A stretch of DNA of 64,000 bases from Pseudomonadota bacterium (GTDB taxonomy: Bacteria; Desulfobacterota; Desulfovibrionia; Desulfovibrionales; Desulfovibrionaceae), in the NCBI GenBank assembly GCA_023460395.1, contig JAEWQB010000024.1, positions 248,001-312,000 of the forward strand, read 5' to 3'. This document shows positions 51,459 to 60,524 of the stretch, piece by piece. Both the position numbers and the translations under genes were made by a program. Each line of letters begins with the position of its first letter. Position 1 is the stretch's first letter. The notes under the pieces are model-generated. The model did no database searches. It had not been told where the DNA came from and worked only from the letters and a program-made list of their open reading frames with translations.

Positions 51459-52054
51459 GCTCACGGCTTGGCCTGGCGACAACGAAAGCCCTTCTCCAAA
51501 TTAACGGGAAGTCGCTTATTGCTCGGCAGCTTGAATATTTTAAGGATATAGAAGACATCAGGGTAGTTGTTGGCTTTCAAGCAAACGAGGTCATTAATGA
51601 AGTTTTAAAGTATAGAAATGATGTAATTTTTGTATATAACCATACATACTTTGAAACAAAGACCGGGGCGAGCTTTTATCTTGGAGCACGTCACGCGAAT
51701 AAATATGTCGTAGAATACGATGGCGATCTCTTAGTTCATCCTGACGATATAGGAGAATGTATCAATTCTGACTACGAATACATTGCTTATACTGAAAAAA
51801 ATTCTGACGACGCAGTTTATGTAAAGACAGATGAATCTGGACAAGTCCTTTCTTTCTCCCGTGATACGGGTGACTATGAATGGTCTGGACCGGCATGTAT
51901 TCTAAGAAATAATATTCGGTATACCTCTGGAAATGTCTACAACATGCTCGAAGACAAACTCCCCATGCGGGGCTTAAAAATTAGAGCTTTTGACATTGAT
52001 ACATACAACGATTACCAGCGTGCTTTGGAAACGGCAAAGCGGTGGTTCTTATGA
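51416..52054 (+). CDS. LicC-like nucleotidyltransferase, second copy
   Basis: 212 residues. SCAGIGSRLGLATTKALLQI, RVVVGFQANEVI, YNHTYFETKTGASFYLG and VEYDGDLLVH parallel the blocks of the gene at 46165, so the two are paralogues, though quite diverged. Nucleotidyltransferase fold, donor probably CTP. AGGA upstream of the ATG. Coupled with the phosphatase before and the methyltransferase after (ATGA overlap). Confidence 0.8.
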   Translation: MPSDKSIVISCAGIGSRLGLATTKALLQINGKSLIARQLEYFKDIEDIRVVVGFQANEVINEVLKYRNDVIFVYNHTYFETKTGASFYLGARHANKYVVEYDGDLLVHPDDIGECINSDYEYIAYTEKNSDDAVYVKTDESGQVLSFSRDTGDYEWSGPACILRNNIRYTSGNVYNMLEDKLPMRGLKIRAFDIDTYNDYQRALETAKRWFL

Positions 52055-52692
52055 ATAACAATGATGCCATTCAATTTTTTTCTGATCTCGCGACAGCATC
52101 TCCAACAGCGATGTCTGTTAAAATAACGCGCGATGGAAAGAGCGATTTCTCAAAAGAAGATGCAAACTTCATATTGCAATATGCGAATAAAAATTCGCGC
52201 ATGCTAGATGTTGGCAGCGGATCTGGACTCATTGTCAATAAAATATGCAGCCATATAAAATCAATATGCTGCATAGAACCATTCTGTGAATTTTCAAAAT
52301 TTATACATAACGAAAAAAACATTACCATATCAAATTGCAATGCTTTTGATTTTACATCGCAAGAAAAATTTGACGTGATAACTTTTTTTGGGATTATACA
52401 ATATTTCAATAAAGAAGAATCCATATCAATATATAAAAAATATAAAGACCTCCTCACGGAAACAGGAATATTCATTATAAAAAATCAATTTGGGGTTCAA
52501 GAAGACATTATTGTCTCTGGATATTCAGAAGAACTTGGGAAAAAATATTTTTCTGAATACAGAATGCTGGAAAATGAAATAAAAATTTTACAGCAAATAG
52601 GCTTTAATCACGTTGCCGCGCATGACATATACCCGCCAGAATATAGTCGGTGGACCAATACTCATTTCTATGCCTTGGTTGCGGCACAATAA
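52051..52692 (+). CDS. SAM-dependent methyltransferase
   Basis: 213 residues from the ATG at 52051 in the overlap (a GTG at 52042 is possible). SAM site MLDVGSGSGLIVNKI, acidic CCIEPF and DVITFFGIIQYF. Small class I enzyme, A+T-rich, last in the glycan locus. Target unknown, likely a sugar or phospho-alcohol of the same glycan. Confidence 0.8.
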   Translation: MNNNDAIQFFSDLATASPTAMSVKITRDGKSDFSKEDANFILQYANKNSRMLDVGSGSGLIVNKICSHIKSICCIEPFCEFSKFIHNEKNITISNCNAFDFTSQEKFDVITFFGIIQYFNKEESISIYKKYKDLLTETGIFIIKNQFGVQEDIIVSGYSEELGKKYFSEYRMLENEIKILQQIGFNHVAAHDIYPPEYSRWTNTHFYALVAAQ

Positions 52693-52724
52693 CACTCTGA
52701 ACACAAATTTCACTTCAGCGAACG

Positions 52725-53339
52725 CTACGCCTCCCTCTCCCCGCACGCATGCGTGACTAAAAAGGAGAGCACCTCGGCTTGCTCACGGTCCGGCTGGAGG
52801 AAGCATCCGCCAAGGCCTATCTTATCGCGCCGCTGGTGCATATGGCGGGGACCGAACCGGTACAGCAGGTGTTCGGGGTCGTCTGGACGCAAGGCGCGGA
52901 GCGCTTTGGGCAATGAAAAGTGCAGGTATGCGGGCAAATCGGCAAACCCGTCCACAGAAAGGGGGAGCGCACCCATCTCTCCTCCGGTCAGCTCCACAAA
53001 TGCGCCGAAAAACGACACGTTGCGCATCACGCCGGTTACTCCGTGCGACTTCGTGCCCCCCACAGTCATGACCACGGGCAAATCTACAGCGCAGCGAACA
53101 CTTTGCCGCTCCGATTGCCCGCATTCTAACCGCTTCAGGATGCGGCTTTTGCGCATATCCTCCCCGTACTGGAAGTATACCGCGCTCGCGGCATCCCACA
53201 ATTCTAGCGCGGCCTGAGGAGAATCTCCCCGCGGACCAGATTTTTCACACTGCTCACAGGATACAAAAAAATACACTCCGTCGTGCCGCAAAAGGACAGA
53301 ACGCCCCCCGCAGCCCGCACAACTCTTTGGCGCACTCAT
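52725..53339 (-). CDS. Zinc-ribbon plus PilZ-like protein
   Basis: 204 residues. N-terminal Cys pairs CAGCGG and CEQCEK form a zinc ribbon. The C-terminal part looks like a PilZ c-di-GMP-binding domain, with RQSVR and NVSFFGAFVEL matching the R-x3-R and N/D-x-S-x2-G pattern. It could respond to the diguanylate cyclase at 8916, but that is inference. Convergent with the methyltransferase gene, 32 bases apart. GGGGGAG upstream of the ATG. Confidence 0.65.
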   Translation of the reverse strand: MSAPKSCAGCGGRSVLLRHDGVYFFVSCEQCEKSGPRGDSPQAALELWDAASAVYFQYGEDMRKSRILKRLECGQSERQSVRCAVDLPVVMTVGGTKSHGVTGVMRNVSFFGAFVELTGGEMGALPLSVDGFADLPAYLHFSLPKALRALRPDDPEHLLYRFGPRHMHQRRDKIGLGGCFLQPDREQAEVLSFLVTHACGEREA

Positions 53340-53561
53340 GAACTCCCCCCTCTTCCGTTACTCCTCCCCCGATTCCACTATACGCAGTCGGGGCGCAGAA
53401 ACAAGCAACTTTGCGCCAGACGCACAGCCCGCGTTGCGGCTCCGCCCGCGGGGCGCCCCCTGCTCCCCGCCCACCGCGCCAATTTACGCATAACCGCAGA
53501 CTGTTAGCAGAAAAAAGTAAGGCGTCTTGCCGTTTGTTCCTGAAGAGACTACCCTTTCCGC

Positions 53562-54695
53562 ATGCTGCACCCCCACGACCACCCCGCGTTTTCCGCCGCT
53601 TTGCTCCATTGGTTCGCCCACTCCAAACGGCCCCTGCCATGGCGGCAGACATACGCCCCCTACCATGTATGGATTTCAGAAATTATGCTTCAGCAAACGC
53701 AAATGGAGCGTGGGGTTAGTTTCTTTCTCCGCTGGCTGGACCGTCTGCCGGACATCGCCGCCGTGGCGCAAGCGGATGAAGCCACCTTGCTCAAGCTGTG
53801 GGAAGGGCTTGGCTACTACTCCCGGGTACGCAATCTGCACAGAGCCGCACGCCAGATTATGGAACGGCATGGCGGCGTCTTCCCGCACAGGCTGGCAGAC
53901 ATCCGCGCTCTTCCCGGCATAGGCGACTACACCGCGGGTGCCATTGCCTCCATTGCGTTTGAGCAAGATGTGGCCTGTATTGATGCCAATGTGGAACGTG
54001 TTATCGCGCGCGTATGCGACATTGATACCCCGGTGAAACTGAAAGAAAACAGGGCGTTCATCCGCTCCACAACGGAAGCGCTGCTGCCTGTGGGAAAAGC
54101 GCGTGATTTTAATCAGGCCATGATGGAATTGGGTGCGCTGGTCTGTTCGCGCAAGGCGCAGTGCGGCATCTGCCCGGTGAGCGGCTGGTGCGAGGCTCTG
54201 CATCTTGGCGTCATGGCGGATCGCCCCGTTCCTCCCACCCGTAAGGGCATTCAACATCTGGACGTGGCCACGGGAATTTTAATCCACGATGGGCGGATCT
54301 ATCTGCAAAAACGCCCGGAACACGGGGTGTGGGCAGGTTTTTGGGAATTCCCCGGAGGCTGCGTTGAAGAAGGGGAAACCCCGGAGCAAGCCGTGGTGCG
54401 GGAATTCATGGAGGAGATGGAATTCGCCGTGGAACCGCTGGATAAAATTACTGTTATCACCCACGGCTACACCCGGTATCGTGTAACCCTGCACTGTTAC
54501 TACCTGCGGCTGCGCGAAACAGGGTCTGCGGCAAAGCAAGACGCCGCCCCCGTGCCCGCTTTGCATGCGGCTACGGAATACCGCTGGGCGAGGTTTCGCG
54601 ACCTTGCGGATGTCACTCTTCCGGCGGGGCACCGTAAACTGGCGGATTTTTTAGCAACGGATCTGCGTCTGGATGCCTTGCTGCACGCCCGGTAA
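53562..54695 (+). CDS. mutY: A/G-specific adenine glycosylase MutY with Nudix domain
   Basis: 377 residues; removes A opposite 8-oxoG. The glycosylase has SEIMLQQTQ (catalytic Glu) and the HhH hairpin LPGIGDYTAGAI, then the catalytic Asp in CIDANVERV. The [4Fe-4S] cysteines read C-x5-C-x2-C-x5-C, one residue short of the usual C-x6-C. The C-terminal domain has a nearly complete catalytic Nudix box (GGCVEEGETPEQAVVREFMEEM), unlike the dead domain of E. coli MutY. No SD is clear before the ATG. Confidence 0.92.
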   Translation: MLHPHDHPAFSAALLHWFAHSKRPLPWRQTYAPYHVWISEIMLQQTQMERGVSFFLRWLDRLPDIAAVAQADEATLLKLWEGLGYYSRVRNLHRAARQIMERHGGVFPHRLADIRALPGIGDYTAGAIASIAFEQDVACIDANVERVIARVCDIDTPVKLKENRAFIRSTTEALLPVGKARDFNQAMMELGALVCSRKAQCGICPVSGWCEALHLGVMADRPVPPTRKGIQHLDVATGILIHDGRIYLQKRPEHGVWAGFWEFPGGCVEEGETPEQAVVREFMEEMEFAVEPLDKITVITHGYTRYRVTLHCYYLRLRETGSAAKQDAAPVPALHAATEYRWARFRDLADVTLPAGHRKLADFLATDLRLDALLHAR

Positions 54696-54778
54696 GAAGT
54701 ACCCGCCTCAGCCCGACCGCTTCACTTTATCGCCAACGGGGCACCCTGTCCCTATCACACCAAAGCCGGGAACGCTGC

Positions 54779-55939
54779 TCACATGGTGAACATAAGCATG
54801 TTAGGACGTTCGGCTATCTGCGGCACCTCGGCAAACTCCCGTTCCGCGTTTTCCCGCATGCGAACCATGGAATCTCCCGCGATGAGCCGACCAAACAGCC
54901 GGTTGCCGTAGGTAAAATTAGCGGCATAATAAAGCGCAAATTTCTTGTAGAACTTGATGGCGCGGGAAGGGATCGTCCACGCTTCAACCGCATCCAGAAA
55001 GGCGAACAGAACTTCCCGGTATGTTTCCGGCGTAGGGATGAACCCTTGCGTCCATTCGGCGAACACCCATGGGCGGGCAATGCCGATACGCCCCAGAGAT
55101 ACCCCCTGACATCCCGTGGCGTCCAACATCGCCGCACAATCACGGGGGGAAAACACGTTGCCGTTACCAAATACCGGAACGGAAACCGCCTCCCGCACAA
55201 GCCGGATATGATCGATACGCGGCGGGCGACTCCGCCTGTCCGGCGCTATCCGAGGGTGAAAGGTTAATGCGTCCGCTCCCGCTTGCTCCAGCATACCGGC
55301 AAAGGCCACGGCAGGCTCCGGCTCCGGTTGCCAGCCCGTGCGAAACTTAACCAAAACGGGAATGTCCACAGCGGCGCGAACCCGCTCCACCATACGGCAG
55401 GCCCGCTCCGGGTCGCGCAACAAATCCGCACCGCAACCGCGTTGCACTATGGGCGCCACAGAACAGCCCATATTGATATCCACGCCCCAAAATCCTTCTG
55501 CCTGCACCCGTTCCGCAGCGCGGGCCATATCATCCGGGTCTTCGCCAAATATTTGACACACCAGCGTCTCCAATTCCTCCGGCCACCAACTGAACACTGG
55601 CGAAGCAGAAGGCTTTTCCGTGGGTAGGGCCCGTGCGCTGCACATGCCGGTAAACTGCAATCCCCACCCGCCAAAGCGGGCCGCCATGCGACGGAAGGCC
55701 ACATGCCCCAGTCCTGCCATGGGAGCAAGACAGAGCCGATTGCGCACCACGCGCCCGCGAATGTTCAAAGGCTCACACAGACGCTCCCGGAGAGACGATG
55801 GGACGGACGAACTTCCCTCTGATTGGTGAGGGAGTTCTCTCTCTGCATTCACCGAAGCAACCAAGGACCGCTCGCCGTCCGGGATGCCGGGCAGTCCCGT
55901 CCCCTCCGCCGTTTGGTGTTCTGTCAGACCATATGCCAC
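54779..55939 (-). CDS. tRNA-dihydrouridine synthase
   Basis: 386 residues, FMN-dependent reduction of uridine in tRNA D-loops. Core features: LCLAPMAGLGHVAFRRMA, VQIFGEDPDDM-type sequence read as CQIFGEDPDDMAR, VDINMGCSVAPI with the catalytic Cys, VLVKFRTGW and PVFGNGNVFS. GTG at 55939 gives a ~55-residue N-terminal extension with no family match, so a downstream start is possible. It begins 3 bases after the yfcE-like stop and shares its operon. Confidence 0.9.
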   Translation of the reverse strand: MAYGLTEHQTAEGTGLPGIPDGERSLVASVNAERELPHQSEGSSSVPSSLRERLCEPLNIRGRVVRNRLCLAPMAGLGHVAFRRMAARFGGWGLQFTGMCSARALPTEKPSASPVFSWWPEELETLVCQIFGEDPDDMARAAERVQAEGFWGVDINMGCSVAPIVQRGCGADLLRDPERACRMVERVRAAVDIPVLVKFRTGWQPEPEPAVAFAGMLEQAGADALTFHPRIAPDRRSRPPRIDHIRLVREAVSVPVFGNGNVFSPRDCAAMLDATGCQGVSLGRIGIARPWVFAEWTQGFIPTPETYREVLFAFLDAVEAWTIPSRAIKFYKKFALYYAANFTYGNRLFGRLIAGDSMVRMRENAEREFAEVPQIAERPNMLMFTM

Positions 55940-55942
55940 GGG

Positions 55943-56536
55943 CTATCTCGCCTCCCGGTCAGAACGGGCAGTTCCGGCAAGCGGATACTCCAACGCAGTG
56001 CGACCTTCCAAGGTGCGCACACGAAACACGCCATTTTCGTATAGACCAAAAGACGCCTCGTAGCCTTCCTTGGGTAAGGAGCACGAGCCGGGGTTCCACA
56101 CAGCGCCCTGCCCCAGCGGGTGCGCACGGGGAATATGGGTGTGCCCGTACACAAACACGTCGCCCGGAGACAACGGCGGCAAGGACGCCTCACCCCACAA
56201 GTGTCCGTGGGTGAGAAACAGCCGGGTGCCATCCAGCGTGAGCCACGAAAAATCCGCCCGCGCCGGAAATTCGAGGAGCATCTGGTCCACCTCGGCGTCG
56301 CAATTTCCCCTCACCGCCACAATGCGATCCTTCCAGCGATTAAGAAAGGACGCGGTTGCTCTGGGGTCATACCCTGCGGGCAGGGGATTGCGCGGACCGT
56401 GGTACATCACATCTCCCAGCAAAACGACCATGTCCGGTGCTCCGGGCGTGCCCGGCTCCGTGGCACCCGCCGCAGCGAATACCGCCTCCACAGCGGGGAG
56501 CGATCCGTGAATATCTGACAGGAACAGCAGTTTCAT
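55943..56536 (-). CDS. YfcE-like metallophosphoesterase
   Basis: 197 residues. LFLSDIHGSLPA (DxH), LLGDVMYHGP (GD), VRGNCDAEVD (GNCD), LFLTHGHLWGE and YGHTHIPR (GHTH) complete the YfcE phosphodiesterase set. GGAG precedes the ATG at 56536. Physiological substrate unknown. Upstream of the dihydrouridine synthase in the same operon. Confidence 0.9.
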   Translation of the reverse strand: MKLLFLSDIHGSLPAVEAVFAAAGATEPGTPGAPDMVVLLGDVMYHGPRNPLPAGYDPRATASFLNRWKDRIVAVRGNCDAEVDQMLLEFPARADFSWLTLDGTRLFLTHGHLWGEASLPPLSPGDVFVYGHTHIPRAHPLGQGAVWNPGSCSLPKEGYEASFGLYENGVFRVRTLEGRTALEYPLAGTARSDREAR

Positions 56537-56650
56537 GAAGTATCTCCAAAAAAGAACACCGTGGCCTCACGGGCACGGTGCGCAGTTCCGCTTCTCCGGC
56601 CTGCCAGTCGGGGACACGGAACCATCGGGGTGAAAGATTGTGATGCGGGA

Positions 56651-57022
56651 CTACAGCACAGTTATGGTAATGCGCCGGGGCGTTTGCTCCTCACGCCGTG
56701 GGATAAAGATAGTCAATACGCCATTGGTCAGCTTGGCTCCCACATGCGCTTTATCCATGGGGTCCGTAAGCGAAAACTGGGCAAAATATTCCGCATCGCT
56801 AAATTCCATGGCGTGAACCCGTTCTCCGCCATGCAGCCCGAAGTTGGTGCGGGCCTGCACGGAAAGTTCATCATCTTCAATGTGCACCACAAGGTCGCTG
56901 TGCTTCACACCCGGCATATCTAAATACAGATAAAAGCCGTCTTCGCGTTCCACAAAATCCGCCGCGGGGCGAATGCGCGGGGGCTTGCCCCGCCGTTCCG
57001 AAATATGATTTCGATCGTCCAT
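56651..57022 (-). CDS. Hsp20/alpha-crystallin small heat shock protein
   Basis: 123 residues. ACD fold: YLYLDMPGVKHSDLVVHIEDD, QFSLTDPMDKAHVGAKLTNGVLTIFIPR (~85-112). ATP-independent holdase. It follows another Hsp20 gene by 29 bases on the same strand, an arrangement seen in many deltaproteobacteria. Short N-terminal arm. Confidence 0.9.
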   Translation of the reverse strand: MDDRNHISERRGKPPRIRPAADFVEREDGFYLYLDMPGVKHSDLVVHIEDDELSVQARTNFGLHGGERVHAMEFSDAEYFAQFSLTDPMDKAHVGAKLTNGVLTIFIPRREEQTPRRITITVL

Positions 57023-57051
57023 ACCCGCTCCCTCTACTGATCTCGCACGGC

Positions 57052-57465
57052 TCAGGCCGATTGGATATGAATGGTCTGCGGCTCCACGCGGCTGGCCTTG
57101 GGCAAAACCACCTCCAACACGCCGTCGCGCATGGTGGCCCGCACAGCATCCGCATGTATCGGCACATTAATACGCACCACGCGCTGAAAAGGCCCGGTGG
57201 GCCGCTCCTGCCGGTAATAACGCCCTTGCACCGGGTTCAGTTCCCCCTTGAGCACCAGCGTCTTGTCCGTGAGCGACAGCTCCACGTCGTCCAGTTCCGC
57301 ACCGGGAATAAGCGCGCGCACAATAATGGCGGCGTCATCCTCGCCGATATACAGGGGCGGAAAAGCAAATCGCCTTCCCCCTGCGGCATATTGCTGAGTG
57401 TTGTCACCCATCAGGCGATCCAGCAAATGCGGGAAGTCGTAAAATGCGCTGATATCCATAACCAT
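57052..57465 (-). CDS. Hsp20/alpha-crystallin small heat shock protein, upstream copy
   Basis: 137 residues from the ATG at 57465 with GGAGGA upstream. ACD fold: VRALIPGAELDDVELSLTDKTLVLKGEL (~49-76) and the C-terminal ATMRDGVLEVVLPKAS; ends with an IHI-type tail (TIHIQSA). The two copies differ strongly, so they likely form mixed or specialised oligomers. Operon of two after a Trm112-like gene. Confidence 0.9.
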   Translation of the reverse strand: MVMDISAFYDFPHLLDRLMGDNTQQYAAGGRRFAFPPLYIGEDDAAIIVRALIPGAELDDVELSLTDKTLVLKGELNPVQGRYYRQERPTGPFQRVVRINVPIHADAVRATMRDGVLEVVLPKASRVEPQTIHIQSA

Positions 57466-57491
57466 TGCAATTCCTCCACCCGGTAAAGGGC

Positions 57492-57713
57492 TTAGTCCCT
57501 GACGGCGGGAGCCTGCTTGGCATCCCGCGCACCCTGCCGCCACGCATCTTCGGGCACGGCTTCCTCCACCAACATAACCGGAATGTCTTCCCGGATGGGA
57601 TACACTACCCGGCATGCGGCACAGGAAAGCCCTTCCTCTCCCGCTTCCAGCAGAAGCGATCCATGGCACCGGGGACAGGCAAGAAGGTCCAACAACTCTG
57701 TATTCACAGCCAC
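57492..57713 (-). CDS. Trm112/UPF0434-family zinc-ribbon protein
   Basis: 73 residues from a GTG at 57713 with AAGGAG upstream. LDLLACPRCHGSLLLEAG and LSCAACRVVYPIREDIPVML give the four-Cys Trm112-like ribbon, here two CxxC pairs. In other species such proteins activate tRNA or ribosome methyltransferases; partner not known here. It lies just upstream of the Hsp20 pair. Confidence 0.88.
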   Translation of the reverse strand: MAVNTELLDLLACPRCHGSLLLEAGEEGLSCAACRVVYPIREDIPVMLVEEAVPEDAWRQGARDAKQAPAVRD

Positions 57714-57964
57714 AAACGTGCTCCTTGGCTAAGGCATGCAACAGTAAATTGACCATCATGCTCAGGCACGGGCACAACCGGTCCCGCTTCCGAAGCGCTC
57801 CGCAACGATCTCCACCATACCTGCAACAGAACCGTTGCTCAAGCCGTCACCGCAGGTCATACGCGCACTACTGCGCCCGGTCTATTTGACAGGCCCCTCT
57901 CTCATACGTACATCAGTATCCTTGAAGCGATTGTCAACGCCGCAGCGGCGAATATGGGAGTCAT

Positions 57965-58831
57965 ATGTCTCGCACATACATCGACCTGCACACGCACTCC
58001 ACCGCATCGGACGGAAGTGAAACACCTGAGGATCTGGTCACTCTCGCCAAACGGGCCGAGGTCGTCACCATGGCCCTTACGGACCACGATACCACGGCTG
58101 GCGTGGAAGAAGCCATGGAAACAGGCCAAAAGCTGGGCGTAGAGGTGATTCCCGGTTGCGAACTCAGTGTGCGCACGGAATTGGGGGAATTGCACATTCT
58201 GGGGCTATGGCTTCCGCCGGACGCGCCCCGGTTGCACGCCGCCATGGACGACCTGCGCCAGAACCGGGCCAACCGCAATCTGCTTATTGTAGAAAAACTC
58301 CGCTCGTTGGGCATGGATATCCAGTACGACGAAGTGTTGGCTCTCGCCGGAGACGGCTCCGTGGGCCGCCCCCACATCGCTCGCGTCATGCTGGCTAAGG
58401 GCTATGTTCACTCGTTACGTGAAGTGTTTGACAGGTACCTTGGCGAAACCGGAGCAGCCCATGTGCCCAAAAAAGTGCTCTCTCCCAAAGAAGGGGTAGA
58501 GTTGCTGAAGGCAGAAGGCGCAACAGTCTCTCTTGCCCACATGTTTCTGCACGGATACCCGGAAGACTGGCTTGAAGATATGGTGTCTTCCCTCGCGGGA
58601 TACGGCATGGACGCGCTGGAAGCCTACCACAGCGAGCACGACGCGCACGCCACCCGATGCGTAGTCGATATTGCCGCACGGCATGGCCTTGCCCTGACCG
58701 GCGGTTCGGATTATCACGGCGCGGTCAAGCCGAACATCATGCTAGGCCGGGGCAAAGGGGGCCTCTACGTCCCCCCCCTTACTCTGAACGACCTGAAGTC
58801 CCGCCGCCGCGCCAAAGGGCTGCCGGTATAG
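57965..58831 (+). CDS. PHP-domain phosphoesterase (YciV/RNase AM-like)
   Basis: 288 residues. PHP metal motifs: YIDLHTHSTASDGSETPEDLV, MALTDHDTTAGVEEAM, PGCELSVRTELGELHILG, GRPHIARVM, and GSDYHGAVKP. Family members hydrolyse 3',5'-bisnucleotides or mature 5S rRNA 5' ends. GAGT sits near the ATG at 57965; the SD is weak. Followed by the U32 peptidase gene, 112 bases away. Confidence 0.9.
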   Translation: MSRTYIDLHTHSTASDGSETPEDLVTLAKRAEVVTMALTDHDTTAGVEEAMETGQKLGVEVIPGCELSVRTELGELHILGLWLPPDAPRLHAAMDDLRQNRANRNLLIVEKLRSLGMDIQYDEVLALAGDGSVGRPHIARVMLAKGYVHSLREVFDRYLGETGAAHVPKKVLSPKEGVELLKAEGATVSLAHMFLHGYPEDWLEDMVSSLAGYGMDALEAYHSEHDAHATRCVVDIAARHGLALTGGSDYHGAVKPNIMLGRGKGGLYVPPLTLNDLKSRRRAKGLPV

Positions 58832-58943
58832 TCCCCGGAAAATGCACTGCCACTGCCCAAGAGCGTGGCGGACGTTTCTCCTCGCGGAAACTGGCGATAG
58901 CCTGTTAACACCCCAAACTAATTCATTTTATTGAATATGCCGT

Positions 58944-60347
58944 ATGCCCGCACCACACGCCATGCCTAAACCGCGCCCTGCCGCCTCTTTGCCGTCCGCC
59001 ATCCGCGCAGGCGGCGAAGCTTCCCGCACGGAAACCGCACAATCCTCTCCTTTCCCAGCCGCTGAAACGGCCCCCAATTCCCCCCGTTCCCGCAGTCTGC
59101 CGGAATTGCTCTGCCCCGCCGGAGATATGGACAGACTGGAGGCCGCCCTTACCTACGGAGCAGACGCCTGCTATCTGGGTGGCTCCACCCTGAGCCTGCG
59201 CGCGGGAACCCAAGGATTTGACTCCGCAGCGCTGGCACAGGCCTGCACCACCGCACACGCGCGGGGAGCAGCCATTTATTATACGTTGAATATCCTGCCG
59301 CACGAGACACATCTCGCCGCCGTGGCTGCCACGCTGGAGCATTTGGCTGCCTCCGATGTGGATGGCATCATCATCGCTGACCCCGGCGTTCTGCGCATGG
59401 CCCGCCGCTATGCGCCCGAAAAAACCATTCACCTGAGCACTCAGGCCAATACCGCCAATAGCGAAGCGGTGGGCTTCTGGCACGATATGGGAGTCCGCCG
59501 GGTAAATCTGGCACGCGAACTGGACGCGCGGGCCATTCGCCATCTCGCCCGGACCTACCCGGATATGGAATTGGAAGTTTTTGTTCACGGTGCCATGTGT
59601 CTGGCCCTGTCAGGCCGGTGCCTGCTCTCCGCGTGGCTGAACCGCCGCCCCGCCAATCTCGGAGAATGCACCCATCCCTGCCGGTTTGAATATCGCGCGA
59701 CCAACGCCGCATGCGCCCCGTGCCCTCCGCACAACGATTCCCTGCTGTGTGTGGAAGAAAAAACCCGCAACGACGGCTCCATGTGGGAAATAACCCGCGA
59801 AGAGCCGTACAGCGCGTTCTGGGCTCCAGAAGATCTCTGCCTTGTCCGATACGTGCCGTGGTTTATCCGCACCGGCATTGCCTCCCTCAAAGTGGAAGGG
59901 CGCATGAAAACCCCCGGATACGTGGCCCATGTGACCGACGTCTACCGCACCGCGCTTAATGAGGCAGCCGCAGGCACCTTTCGTCCACAAGTCTACCTCG
60001 CGGAATTGCTCAACACAGCCTCGCGTCCGCTGACCACGGGTTTCTTTTTGCCCGCCGGACGCCGCGCGGCGCAGCAGCCGCTCTCCGCGCAACAACGGCG
60101 GCCCATAGTGGCCCAAGTGTGCGAACGCCTTGGCGACTCAGCATGGCGCGTAGCCGTGCGCTCCCCTTGGACAGCGGACCGGTCCATACAAATTATGCTC
60201 CCCGGCCTGCGCCGCCCGGAACTTGACCACCAGCACTACCAGTTAGAAAATCACCGGGGAGAAACCGGGGGTACAGTTCACCCCGGCATGGACGCTATTT
60301 TGCGCTGCGAATCGCCCCTGCTTCAGACTGGAATTTTTCTCCGGTAG
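58944..60347 (+). CDS. U32 peptidase family protein (TrhP/YegQ-like)
   Basis: 467 residues. Core: ELLCPAGDMDRLEAALTYGADACYLGG (~53-80), STQANTANSEA, and the family hallmark EVFVHGAMCLALSGRCLLSAWLN followed by NLGECTHPCRFEY (Cys cluster). E. coli TrhP and RlhA, of this family, make 5-hydroxyuridine in tRNA or 5-hydroxycytidine in 23S rRNA from prephenate-derived chemistry. The first ~50 residues are a Pro/Ala/Ser-rich extension. Function by homology only. Confidence 0.87.
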   Translation: MPAPHAMPKPRPAASLPSAIRAGGEASRTETAQSSPFPAAETAPNSPRSRSLPELLCPAGDMDRLEAALTYGADACYLGGSTLSLRAGTQGFDSAALAQACTTAHARGAAIYYTLNILPHETHLAAVAATLEHLAASDVDGIIIADPGVLRMARRYAPEKTIHLSTQANTANSEAVGFWHDMGVRRVNLARELDARAIRHLARTYPDMELEVFVHGAMCLALSGRCLLSAWLNRRPANLGECTHPCRFEYRATNAACAPCPPHNDSLLCVEEKTRNDGSMWEITREEPYSAFWAPEDLCLVRYVPWFIRTGIASLKVEGRMKTPGYVAHVTDVYRTALNEAAAGTFRPQVYLAELLNTASRPLTTGFFLPAGRRAAQQPLSAQQRRPIVAQVCERLGDSAWRVAVRSPWTADRSIQIMLPGLRRPELDHQHYQLENHRGETGGTVHPGMDAILRCESPLLQTGIFLR

Positions 60348-60452
60348 GCAACGATGCTTTTGAAGAATGCGGCGGCTCAGAAAATTTTCCCCTGAGATTA
60401 CCTTCCGCCATTCAGAAGCGCGGCATACACGCTGGTTAGGCAGAAAAAATAC

Positions 60453-60488
60453 AAAAGGCCCCTTTTTCACAAAAGGGGCCTTTTTCGT
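60453..60488. terminator. Bidirectional terminator between the U32 gene and glnA
   Basis: Perfect 14-base arms AAAAGGCCCCTTTT with loop TCAC and T-runs on both strands; lies between two converging genes. Confidence 0.9.
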
Positions 60489-60524
60489 GTCTTGTAGTAC
60501 AACGGCCTCAGGCAGAGGCAAAAC

